A stretch of DNA of 62,500 nucleotides from NCBI RefSeq assembly GCF_964340395.1, contig NC_135556.1, forward strand, positions 6,425,001 through 6,487,500, read 5' to 3'. This stretch comes from Glandiceps talaboti (taxonomy: Eukaryota; Hemichordata; Enteropneusta; Spengelidae). Shown here one piece after another: positions 52,417 to 62,098 of this stretch. How positions within the stretch are numbered: the first letter of the stretch is position 1; the number at the start of each line of letters is the position of its first letter. The notes below the pieces were generated by a model. That model worked only from the letters and a program-made list of their open reading frames with translations, did no database searches and was not told the origin of the DNA. The position numbers were made by a program, and so were the translations under genes.

Positions 52417-53142
52417 TTAGTTTAGTTTTAGAAACACATCTGTTAATCTACTAATTTTTGTCCGCACCTCTGCAATATGTTGCTTCCAGGAAAGATTTTG
52501 GTCCAAAACCACACCAACGAAAGTCACACTATTAGCTCTACTGATGACATTGTGCTTTAAAAGAAGTGATCCAATACACTCTATATCTTTTCTGTTACTT
52601 TTCACTATTGTAAAATTTGTCTTTGTTGCATTGATAGTCAGTCTGTTTGCATCACACCAGTCGACTACATTTTGAAAATCATCATTTACTCCATTTAGAT
52701 CAATTACATTGGTTCTATTTCTAACGGTATGGAATAAATTAGAATCGTCTGCGTGCAATCTAAAATCAAAAACACTTGATAATGACGGGATATCGTTTAT
52801 GTAAATTAAAAATAATGTTGGGCCTAAAATTAAGCCTTGTGGGACACCACAAACTACACTCCTTTTCTGTGACTTAACACCATTGATGTCAACAAACTGT
52901 CCTCTAGATGAAAGATAGTTTTGCATCCATTGTAGAGGCAACCCTCTGATTCCATAGTATTCCAATTTGGCAAGCAAGATATTATGATTTATCATATCAA
53001 AGGCTTTAGAAAAATCTATAAATAGACTTAGAAATGGATTCCCTTTATCAATTTCATCAAGTAGGTATTGAGAAAGATGAATTAGTGAAAGTTTTGCGCT
53101 GCAGCGGCGAGAACCAATTTGTAAAAGTGACCTCATCCTCAA
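52417..53142 (-). pseudogene. Truncated non-LTR (CR1/L2-like) reverse transcriptase fragment
   Basis: The 241-residue open frame covers most of a reverse transcriptase domain. Visible motifs in order are S-L-I-H-L-S-Q-Y-L, F-I-D-F-S-K-A-F-D-M-I-N-H, G-V-P-Q-G-L-I-L-G-P-T-L-F-L-I-Y-I-N-D, L-H-A-D-D-S-N-L-F (catalytic box, usually F/Y-A-D-D), N-A-T-K-T and F-V-G-V-V-L-D. These place it among CR1/L2/jockey-like LINEs. There is no endonuclease part, and the 5' side breaks off at the first RT block, where the conserved Y-G-F-R appears as I-G-S-R. The 3' side stops before the thumb, a few bases from the satellite array. It is a dead copy; the intact frame suggests a fairly recent insertion or little decay. 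Confidence 0.88.
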
Positions 53143-54340
53143 TTCCCCTGGCCCATCCCCTTGTAATTACTGAAGGCTTCCTTACTGAATTTGACCTTCA
53201 AAGTCCTAGAAGTTAATATACAGGCATATGTACAGTGATGTACTTGTATTAAAACTCTGAAGCAGCATGTATTTTTTTGCTTGTTCCATATGCACTTCAC
53301 AGAGGAAATAAGACTGGAATTTTAGCAGAACCCTATAGGCCATTTACCCAAAAAATATCATGAGAAAGGTCTATAACTTTAATGAAAATTTCTCTAAAGC
53401 AACATGTGACTTGTAATTATTAATAAGGTGTTTGACTATTGATTATTACCACTTATTGTATTCAACTTTCACCGATATGGCCTTTACCTGGGTTTTTTAG
53501 TAATACTTTCCGGTTTCTCAAGTTCATGTATTTCAACATGTCTGTTTGGCCCTCTAGTGTTCATTCTTGGAATGTTTGGCCTGCACTTTAAGTTGAACAC
53601 ATGGAATAGCTCTAGTCTGGCTTAATATTATGTGGTACTAGCTAGAAAGTCACTATAAAAAGAAAATACAAGCTATGTATGTGTTATGCACCTAAGACAT
53701 ATTACACTAAATTTGGCAAATATAAAAAAAATGTACTATTCCGGTGTTATGATGATATACAAAAGTTATGCTTCTGCAAAGAGAAGTGAGAACGTTTACA
53801 GTGTCATGCAAAAACCACAAAAAATGTCATCGCAGTTTAAAGAGAATTTTGTTCATTGATTATACGTTCGAAAAGTAAACTGATGTGATATATAGATGTA
53901 CATGTACGTGTAGGTGAGAAGTTGTGCAAATGTTAGCTTTATTCAGTTTACATTGTCAATACGTTGTCGTTGTTAGAACTGTCTGTCATTGTACAGTGGT
54001 TGGCATTGTAAATCTGTCATCGATACAGTACAATATAAAGAGAAATGAAATGTATTAGGCCCTGACTGCCAGGTCTTAAGTTAACTTTAGAATAACTATG
54101 GCAAGTAAAATAATACCACATGGTTGGTGGGGGGGGGGGGGAACGACAGAATTAATTTATTCAAACCACCCTCTATCTATTCAATCAACGACTAAGATGT
54201 AACAGAAAACGTAATGTAAGTTTGACTACTAGTATTAATCACCTGGCCACCCAACCTGAACAACTACTCATCTCATGGACAGTGGTTATATTACAACCAT
54301 AACGTGGACAACTATCACTCACGCTGTCAATTCATCATAT
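53143..54340. other. Intergenic, nothing recognised
   Basis: No exon, RNA gene or repeat family was recognised except a poly-G run at about 54128-54141. Confidence 0.5.
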
Positions 54341-54342
54341 GA

Positions 54343-54422
54343 CCAACCAACCAACCAACCAATCAACCAAGCAAGCAAGCAAGCAAGCAAGCATACATAC
54401 ATACATACATACATACATACAT

Positions 54423-54454
<32 letters not shown>

Positions 54455-54487
54455 TTACATACATACATGCATACATACATACATACA

Positions 54488-54521
<34 letters not shown>

Positions 54522-54544
54522 CATACACACACACACACACACAC

Positions 54545-54575
<31 letters not shown>

Positions 54576-54597
54576 CATACATACATACATTATACAT

Positions 54598-54628
<31 letters not shown>

Positions 54629-54640
54629 TACATACATATA
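54343..54640. repeat. Compound microsatellite cluster with internal duplication
   Basis: (CCAA)n, (GCAA)n, (CATA)n, (CA)n, (CATA)n, (CA)n, (CATA)n and (CAGA)n in order. The block (CATA)n-(CA)n-CTTACATACATACAT occurs twice, which suggests a segmental duplication inside the array. Confidence 0.95.
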
Positions 54641-54775
54641 TAATTGCATTCTTCCCTCCCCATAACACATACTCAAAGAAGACTTCCATTACCATAATGC
54701 TTATTATAACATATAATCTGTAACACCAGACAAAAAAGGAGAAAACAAATGCACTATATTTTGTTAGATGTAAAC

Positions 54776-54781
54776 TTTATT
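54776..54781 (-). terminator. Candidate polyadenylation signal AATAAA for N4BP2
   Basis: A minus-strand AATAAA is followed within 20-55 nt by T-rich and GT-rich sequence, as expected for a cleavage site. It is the last good match before the microsatellite cluster at 54.3-54.6 kb. Confidence 0.3.
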
Positions 54782-57700
54782 TCTCAGAATAATTTTGTAG
54801 ACAAAATACAAATGATTATAAATTTTGGTATATCCTGATTTTACAGACAGGCATCATCTCGGGCTATCAATGGCTATGTAAAATTAAAACCAGTCTGGGA
54901 TAATAAAAGTAAAGACAATCACATATAATTCCAAACATTGCCGGGCCTCAACCACAGGCAATTATAAGTAACAATGAGATTTATAATTAAAAGATCTCTA
55001 AACAACCCTCAAATAAAGTAACCATCATGCTGAAGGTTTGTTATTTTATAGTACATAGTTCAGTTTTATTTCATATATATATGTAAGATCATGTAAGACT
55101 CTGAGGCCGCAGTGGGTGACATATATTCATTATCAAACTAGGGGGCCAAGGTTAAGCTCAGTAAGGGAATTGAACCCCTAACCAGATGTAAATTTTACAT
55201 TTGTTTCTCTTAGTTAATTGTGCATTCACTGACAGAAATCAAGGATCCAATTTGAAAAATAATGTACTGAGAATTCTATTCTTGTTTTTCTTTATAAGAT
55301 TAAAATTACATTTTATCATTTCATTTTGCAATATTTATGTAAATACAATCATAATTTGCATATCACATGACTATGCCACAGCCAATCAGATACATTAAAA
55401 CCATGAACAGTCTTCAATGTCAAATGTTTATTGTGATTAAAAGTCAGAGCAGAAAGATAAGCAAAGAAAATTATTATTTCAAAATATTTTCAGATTCTAG
55501 TACTTTTTCAACTGATTTTCTCCAAAGATAGGAAATAAAACCTATATATATATATCTATGACAGGTGTGCACTGATTCAATATGCAAATATCATGCTGAA
55601 CATTTGTTTATTAGGAGTTGTGACATATTGTAAATGTGTACTGATGAGTTGAAATCATGACATTTCAATACCACTGTTTTTGGTAAACTGAAAGTTTTCA
55701 CATGGGAGAGAGATCATTTCATCTGTTTAGTTGAGAAATGTTCAATTTGTTCAAAAACTTGAAAACAGTTTAAGAAGTGCTTTCAGTTTTGATGGCTGCA
55801 AAATTTGAGTTGAAAATATAATCTTTTGGGAAAAAATCAGAAAGTGATACCGTGTGAGTACATTAACCAGAATCATTGCCATGGAAACCATGACTAGATT
55901 CTAATCAAGTGTTCACGGGAGACCCCAGTACTGGTTACATCCACTACTGTCATCAAAGCCATTCTATGATTTAGATGGTGGTTATGTCTAAACTTAAATT
56001 TACACTTCTACGACGTAAACTAAATATTTATTTCACAGAACATAATATATTCTCCTTAATATTCACAATTCAAACTATATATATATCTTTTTCTCATTTT
56101 AAAAACACACAATATTTTCCTTTAAGAATAACCTATACCTAATTCTTCTACAATAAGTTTACCTTAGTGCATATTGTTATTTGGAATTACTCTCTGCACT
56201 AAACAAAAAACAAAAACTGTTTTCTGAAGACAAAATCTGAGCTGGCCTAGCACAGTAAAAATAACCATTTGTATGTAGTAGATGAGTTAATATTCTAATA
56301 ATAACAGCAACAAGTGGTGTAAATTAATTGGGGCACATTGGATGTCACAATCATAGAGTTGATGATAACAAATACTGAGTTTGTTTGGCAGTTAGCGTAC
56401 CTTGCAAGTTTGTGTAAAGTACAGAAGCTGTTGATTGCCCCGAGGATTGGTTTTTAGGCCTCCTAATGCTACTTACTAGAACAGCCAAGGCTGAGATACA
56501 GTAAACATAGGAATCTGTGAAATTAGGCTGTTGATCTTATCACATCTCCTGGGGGGTGGGGTGGGGGTGTTAATTCATTACCATAATTTACATATTAGCT
56601 AAGAGGTTGGACCAACTGAATTGTACCCATTTGAACAAAGTACTACAAGTGCCTGTGATTATGAGATGGATTGCCAACACTACAGTTTGCTGTATTCATT
56701 GTGACTAGGGATATTCCCCACTTATTTGCATTCTCATAGTTGGAAATTTCTGTCGAGTCTTTGGGTTGACATAACTGAATGAGCATGAACACCATGTACT
56801 AGCTGATAGGCATGTCATATATTACATACAACTATATCCTAAATGAAGTAAAGTTTAAAGGCTTTCTGAACTCACAGGCACTTGTAATATTTCGTTCAAC
56901 AGGGTTACACTTACCCATTAACATCCTCCTCTCCTATCATTGTAAATTTCTAGTAAATCTTTGCTTTGCCCCCCCCCCCCCCCATTTCTTGAAATAGTCA
57001 AATTTGCCACTGACAGCACAAATTGTTTGCATTACAAGTAGTCAAGTGTTTGTTCTGTCCAAATAGACATATCAAAGTATATGAACTACACTGTATATGC
57101 TATTGATGTTATAGATCTACACATTCTGTTTGTAATGAGTCTGTTATTTTTGGTACTAAATGTCGTGCTACGGCAAACAACTGCTAATTCAAACTGAAAA
57201 GACACTTGTAAGTGTTTTTGACAACTCAGTGTATCAGTCTCACTGTTGTATCATTGAAAACATTTTTCCCCTTTCAATTTAAAGTTATTCGAATAGTCAA
57301 AAAAAATAGTATGAAAAAAAACAACCTGCATGAGTTTGACAGTATTATGGTTTACAATGATAAAATGGTTTGTTTGTCTGTTTGTTTAAACTTGCTTTAC
57401 TTCACTCACTACATGACAACATCATTTTCAAAATCTCTATATTAAACACATAATACAAATTTGCATATTGAAGACCTCATTTACATATTACAACATATTT
57501 GGCAACAGTACAACAAATTTTGGTATTAATGCAGGTAGTTTGTATCAAAGTTACAATATTTCATTTAATGTTGGATCAAATACAGACTATCGCAAACATT
57601 TGACTTATTTCAGTCGGAAATTCAAACGAGATGACGATTTATACAAATACGGATTCTCAATTTCAATTCGTTTTTAAAAACATACAAAACAAAGAAGTCA

Positions 57701-57894
57701 GGCTGTGATAAACACATATACTCCAATCAACACCGACTTGTGGAATCAACATTCAGTTACCAAAACGACTAAAATATTCATGTTAATAAAAAAAACACTT
57801 TCCGTTAGGTGAAATGTACATACTACAGATACAAAGAAACCATGTATCACCAGGTTCCTTTCAGTCGTAAGAAATGTACCTCTCTATATAAACA

Positions 57895-57908
57895 GTGCCA
57901 TCTAGTGG
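57895..57908 (-). promoter_or_regulatory. CTCF-like motif
   Basis: The minus strand reads CCACTAGATGGCAC, a full match to the CCASYAGRKGGCRS core known for CTCF. Binding is inferred. Confidence 0.4.
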
Positions 57909-58192
57909 CCAGATAATGAAATACATTTTTCTAATAAAGATTGACTCCTGGTGTTAACATTTTCATCTACAGTGTTGGTGACATTTGTACAAATTTCATG
58001 AGTGTATATATTCTTCCGACAGATAGATTGTCTTTGAAATTACAGTTGTGTTATAACTCGCACACATACCACATCTGCACTATGAAAATCAAGTCAGTAA
58101 CTCAGAATGCTTGAACAAAATTTGTTCATCGAGCGTAAATTTACATGAATGACTTTCTTCCAAGGTGAACTCTGGTGTTATGCAAAATAAGC

Positions 58193-58210
58193 TTCTGCTA
58201 GAGGGCGCTG
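58193..58210 (+). promoter_or_regulatory. CTCF-like motif, weaker
   Basis: CTGCTAGAGGGCGC differs from the consensus at two positions in the 5' part; the GAGGGCGC part is intact. Confidence 0.25.
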
Positions 58211-58498
58211 TTTGCCAAACGCCATATTGAAGTGGTAAGGTTTGGCATTCAACACTGTTAGACTTTCATTTTAAGTCACAACAGCATGAAACCATTGTAT
58301 GCTTTCATCCGACAATGTCAACACATGGAATATTTACAAAGGGATATATAATCTCACACTGAAAGGAAACACTATGAAATACATGGTATCCTGTACATTC
58401 TCTTTGCTATTGTGCAATAATATTAATAAGAATCTACTGCATGTTAATTTGGCAGCCATGTTTAATTTTGCATCACGACATTTGGCTTTACAAAGGTG

Positions 58499-58512
58499 CC
58501 ACTAGAGGGCGC
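58499..58512 (+). promoter_or_regulatory. CTCF-like motif
   Basis: CCACTAGAGGGCGC matches the CTCF core consensus at every position and is followed by TAT. Confidence 0.45.
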
Positions 58513-58767
58513 TATACTCACCCAGGTTACAGTTCTGTACTACAGCACTGCCATTCTGCCTTACTTTGTCTTATGACAATATCAATGTTAGAATATCTGC
58601 TTCCACAGGGAATGAGTATATATAAATACATCCCTGCTTCAATGATGAAGTCCTGATATTAAAACATAGAGTAATACTAAAATTGAGGAGTCTAACATCT
58701 CCTCTGTCAACAACTCGTATAGTTATATCACGTATATATAACTTCTTTGTAAAAATCTTGGCTCTGT

Positions 58768-58822
58768 TTAATATGAAGCTTTCAGTAAAACTTTCACCAT
58801 TGCAGCAGATGGCTCAGTAAAC
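58768..58822 (-). CDS. N4BP2: N4BP2, last coding exon
   Basis: The exon follows an acceptor (gatttgtag). Its first G completes the Gln codon begun by the previous exon. The remaining 18 codons read F-T-E-P-S-A-A-M-V-K-V-L-L-K-A-S-Y and TAA. The pattern of a charged turn followed by a hydrophobic strand (M-V-K-V-L-L-K) is the closing beta strand of the Smr fold and sits where the N4BP2 family ends. It is too short to be found by ORF length and was placed by phase. Confidence 0.85.
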
Positions 58823-58904
58823 CTACAAATCAAAAAATAATTTAAAAGTTAAAAGTTGCAAAAACATCTTTGTAATGTATAGTTCTATCGTAGAGTGTAC
58901 AAGA

Positions 58905-59165
58905 TAATATATTGCGATACACTGCAAAAGATTAATATGTAAAATGTTTGTTAGTGTATGTACAATAACAAACTTTTTACACGTCATTTAGCATTTTGCA
59001 ATGTATAGAGTTACAAGCACAGACTCGGTGATTGTTGTTTCACATTGATTTTCCAAGTAGATTTACACCATGATAAAATTACTTTATAAATCCAAAATCC
59101 AAAATCAATACCCAATCCTCATCCATATATAAGGCCACTTTAATGGGCCGGACAAATTCATTGAA
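58905..59165. repeat. Dispersed repeat family, copy 3, in the last N4BP2 intron
   Basis: CTGCAAAAGATTAATA, GTACAATAACAAACTTTTTA, TTGTTGTTTCACATTGATT, CCATGATAAAATTA and AGGCCACTTTAATGG are collinear with the copies at 33.5 and 34.9 kb. Confidence 0.72.
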
Positions 59166-59245
59166 ATGCCTTTCCTGCCTTCATAATCAATTCAGACAAC
59201 TTTTGTTATAAAGGCATTTATCAAAATTTAGTAAGTTCTACTTAC

Positions 59246-59476
59246 TGGTAGTCCTTCCTCTTCAGCCAATCAATGACCTTTGGCCTGAGTCTGGCCTTGC
59301 CCCCTTGGCTGTGCGTTCCACGACCTGTGACCACCGTTAGGTGTGTTCGGTATCTCCTATGAGGAGTGACTCTCTCTGCTTCTTTGTCTGCAATGGTCAA
59401 CTCTAGTGCATCCAGTGCTTCATCTACATGTAAACCATGTAAATCTAGAATGTTCTGTTCAAGTAGATTTGTGTTC
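59246..59476 (-). CDS. N4BP2: N4BP2, Smr domain exon
   Basis: The 231-nt exon lies between acceptor ttcttacag and donor gtaagt and is entered and left in split codons that match its neighbours. It carries the Smr core: L-D-L-H-G-L-H-V-D-E-A-L (the LDxH motif), T-G-R-G-T-H-S-Q-G-G, and R-P-K-V-I-D-W-L. The Smr domain is an endonuclease. In yeast Cue2 and worm NONU-1, relatives of N4BP2, it cleaves mRNA at collided ribosomes in no-go decay; human N4BP2 also binds BCL3 and NEDD4. All key motif residues are intact, so activity is likely. The frame would read CAG-TAA if unspliced; the GTAAGT and the well-fitting last exon favour splicing. Confidence 0.93.
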
Positions 59477-59517
59477 CTGTAAGAAAACAGTGACATTAAC
59501 ATGACCAAAAATGTTCA

Positions 59518-59663
59518 TACTGCCATCTAGTGGTCGACTCTAACTATGGAATTTGTCATTCTGATGAGGATCATCAACCAAGACAGATCATACTGCCACC
59601 TAGTGGTCATTTGCAACTAGGGAATTTGTTATTCTGATGAGGATCGTCAGCCAAGCAAGACAG
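59518..59663 (-). repeat. 73-bp tandem duplication, each unit with a CTCF-like motif
   Basis: TACTGCCATCTAGTGGTC (59518) and TACTGCCACCTAGTGGTC (59591) begin two similar units, each continuing with GGAATTTGT-ATTCTGATGAGGATC. On the minus strand they give CCACTAGATGGCAG (59520-59533) and CCACTAGGTGGCAG (59593-59606), both full matches to the CTCF core. The unit lies in the N4BP2 intron about 40 bp upstream of the Smr exon's acceptor. Confidence 0.65.
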
Positions 59664-59789
59664 ATCAACAGCTCAGCTAAAAATCTTTTTGAACTGCTTC
59701 AGCGTTATAAGGTGTGTATGACTTAAACACATTGTGGGGGGTTAGACACTCAGTGTTAGATACAACAGATGATTGTAGAGTTGTAACGT

Positions 59790-60602
59790 GGTTGAGAGAT
59801 GATGGTCCAATGGTTAGTGTAGAATTGAAATGTACAGGCTGTGAGTTTGAGCCTCACTGCTACTGTGCGTTTTAGAATGGCTAAATCCTTGTACAAGACT
59901 TGAACTGGGATTATGCTTCAGTAGAACCAGCTGTACAACTGAGGATGTGATAGGATAGAGGGTGCAATGTGAATGCTTTCATCCTACATGCTTACACAGG
60001 CTGCAATGAATTGTATGCTCCCCACAGAGTTCAAATATAAAGGGGCTGCTAAGTTGCTATAATTCTGTGCCTAGAGCTTTGAACCACAAATGTGCCCCAG
60101 TCAACCAAGCTGTAAAATTGGGGACCTGTTACGATAGAGTTTGTAATGTGAATGCTTAAATCATATGCGCTTATAGAGGCTGCAATGGATAGTATGCTCC
60201 CCAGGGAGTTGAGGAGGTCAACCTGGCTGTACAATTTGGAACCTGATAGGATAGAGGTTGCAATGTGAATGCTAATCCTATGTAGTTGTAGAGTATGCAA
60301 TGAGTCATATGCTCCGCTGGGAATTAAAGAAGCATAAACGGCCGCTGTGTTGCTAAAAGTCTGACTGGAGATTTGAACCTAGATTGGGTCTCGGTCAATG
60401 CATCTGTATAATTGGGAACTGAATAGAGGTTGCAATGGATTGTATGCTTCCCAGGGAGTTGAGAAAGTTATACGGTGCTATTGTGCTTCATGTTAAAGAC
60501 AGGGGTAATAACATTGTACAGTGCTATGACCACGACATTCATTGTGGTAGACACTTTAGTAATGTGTACTGTTTTTTACTATTACTATTACTATTACTGT
60601 AA
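59790..60602 (+). mobile_element. tRNA-derived SINE with amplified body
   Basis: The head has an A-box-like TGGTCCAATGGTTAGTG (59803-59819) and a B-box-like GAGTTTGAGCCTC (59842-59854), spaced as in a tRNA gene. The body unit (GCTGTACAA, GATAGGATAGAGGTTGCAAT, GTATGCTCCCCAGGGAGTTG) repeats about four times to about 60470. The 3' end is an (ACT/ATT)n tail at about 60570-60598. It is antisense to N4BP2, inside its intron. Confidence 0.7.
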
Positions 60603-60827
60603 GTTCTGTAATACCTAAACTAAACAGAAGAAATACTGTAACATTTTCTTCAAAATATAAAATATGAAATACATGTCGCAGAAGATGTATTCTGGAATGA
60701 CTGCAGACTTACACTACTGTGCAATAATGACGAGACTATTAAGTACACAACAATTTTAAGAACATATACAGGGAAACTATGAAAAACGTTTAGCATCTTG
60801 GCTGAGCCACTTAAATTACACACTTAC

Positions 60828-60895
60828 TTGTATCTAAATATCTTCTCTGAAGCTCTCTTATTTGCCTCCCAAAGTTTGGCGGTGTGCATATGGCC
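60828..60895 (-). CDS. N4BP2: N4BP2, exon between DUF1771 and Smr
   Basis: This 68-nt exon has acceptor attccaacag and donor gtaagt, starts in phase 0 and leaves AA, completed to Lys by the Smr exon. It encodes G-H-M-H-T-A-K-L-W-E-A-N-K-R-A-S-E-K-I-F and then R-Y-K. This is the end of the DUF1771 helical region and the linker to Smr, where N4BP2 proteins have a conserved H-x-x-K-x-x-E-A-N pattern. Confidence 0.9.
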
Positions 60896-61510
60896 CTGTT
60901 GGAATTAGATGAACAATGCAGGAATGAAGACTGTTGGTTTGAAAGTGTTATAACATTTCATGCATACAGGGCCTCTTTCTATTTGTGAATTTGCCAAAAT
61001 GAAAATAGGTATCAAAGACTAAACACTTTTTGAAAAAAATTATTATGACTAAAGGTAACCTTTAATACAAGCAAAGGTATAAGTAATGGGGTGAGTTCGA
61101 TTTGCACAATCATAATCATGATTTATCAATCACAATAATGATTTCGCGTTTGATAAGTACCAATCAAAATCATGATTGGTTATCACAGTAATGATTGACA
61201 TGATTACAAGATGGCGGACAACATATCATCAAGGGGTTGTGTGCGCGTGGCTGATGGCAAGTTACAAATGACAGAAAACATTATGTAAATAAATTGTGTT
61301 CAGTCAGATTGGTAATTTGTATTACTGTAATCATTTTGATATTATAAAATCATTTAAATTCTAGGAAATGTGTGAAACTTTTACATGTAAGTGATCATGA
61401 TGATGATTGAGCATTTTGTTTACAATCACATTTCTTGAAATATTGTCAGATTAATCACACTCATGATTGTGCAAAATTGAATGCGCCCATGGTCACAATC
61501 TCAACACAAG
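60896..61510. other. N4BP2 intron, no gene
   Basis: The stretch between 61090 and 61480 contains several ATCATGATT-like elements in both orientations (ATGATTGATCAT types), a loose set of inverted short repeats. Nothing else was recognised. Confidence 0.4.
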
Positions 61511-61925
61511 AGGTCACCATCACTAAGATTAAAATCTGACAAAGAGGGCCTCATCACTAAGATAAATTCTGACAGAGGGCGCCATCACTAAGATAAATTA
61601 ATGACAAAGAGGGCGCCATCACTAAGGTTAAATATTGACAGAGAGGGCGTCATCACTAAGATAAATTCTGACAGAGGGCGCCATCACTAAGATAAATTAA
61701 TGACAAAGAGGGTGCCATCACTAAGATTAAATTCTGACAAAGAGGGCGTCATCACTAAGATAAATTCTGACAGAGGGCGCCATCACTAAGATAAATTAAT
61801 GACAAAGAGGGCGTCATCACTAAGATAAATTCTGACAGAGGGCGCCATCACTAAGATAAATTAATGACAAAGAGGGTGTCATCACTAAGGTTAAATTCTG
61901 ACAGAGAGGGCGTCATCACTAAGAT
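61511..61925. repeat. 31-34 bp minisatellite adjoining a splice donor
   Basis: About 12 units of type CACTAAGATAAATTCTGACA plus GAGGGCGCCAT. Two length variants (31 and 34 bp) alternate for part of the array. The last partial unit ends within 10 bp of the donor of the DUF1771 exon. Confidence 0.92.
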
Positions 61926-61933
61926 CACTTTAC

Positions 61934-62098
61934 CTGCTGTGAGTACATGATAGCCAGGTGTCCCTGTTTCCTGCGATATGCCTCTGCAGCTTTCTCAAAG
62001 CACTTCTGTCTTTCTTTGTAATGTAAATCAGCTTCAACTCTGAAATCTTTGTAGCCTGGTTCATCTATAGTTTGGTAGAGTTCCTCCTCCTCCACATA
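61934..62098 (-). CDS. N4BP2: N4BP2, DUF1771 exon
   Basis: The exon is 55 codons, phase 0 at both ends, with acceptor ttatgtggcag and donor gtaaag. After an acidic lead (E-E-E-E-L-Y) it has Y-K-D-F-R-V-E-A-D-L-H-Y-K-E-R-Q-K-C-F-E, then K-A-A-E-A-Y-R-R-K-Q-G-H and A-I-M-Y-S-Q-Q. This is the DUF1771 domain that precedes Smr in N4BP2 and related proteins. The kinase-like P-loop and CUE parts expected further upstream lie beyond the right edge. The donor is immediately followed by a minisatellite. Confidence 0.92.

Larger units (their letters stand above)
54750..58767 (-). other. N4BP2: Probable N4BP2 3' untranslated region
   Basis: This AT-rich stretch follows the stop codon and has no convincing coding frame. 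A minus-strand AATAAA at 54776-54781 is followed by a T/GT-rich region, a reasonable end point; earlier AATAAA matches exist, so the true 3' end could be closer. It contains poly-C at about 56971-56983 and three CTCF-like motifs near 57.9-58.5 kb. No microsatellite array as long as those in the introns is present, which fits transcribed sequence. Confidence 0.35.

Noticed and set aside
53034-53216. 60-residue plus-strand frame
   Set aside because: It is antisense to the reverse transcriptase fragment; no features of its own.
54275-54695. Overlapping frames of 86-122 residues rich in Tyr-Ile-His-Thr and Cys-Val
   Set aside because: They are translations of CATA and CA microsatellites.
55140-55180. 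tRNA B-box-like GGTTCAATTCC on the minus strand
   Set aside because: No A box at the right distance and no cloverleaf; at best an old SINE scrap.
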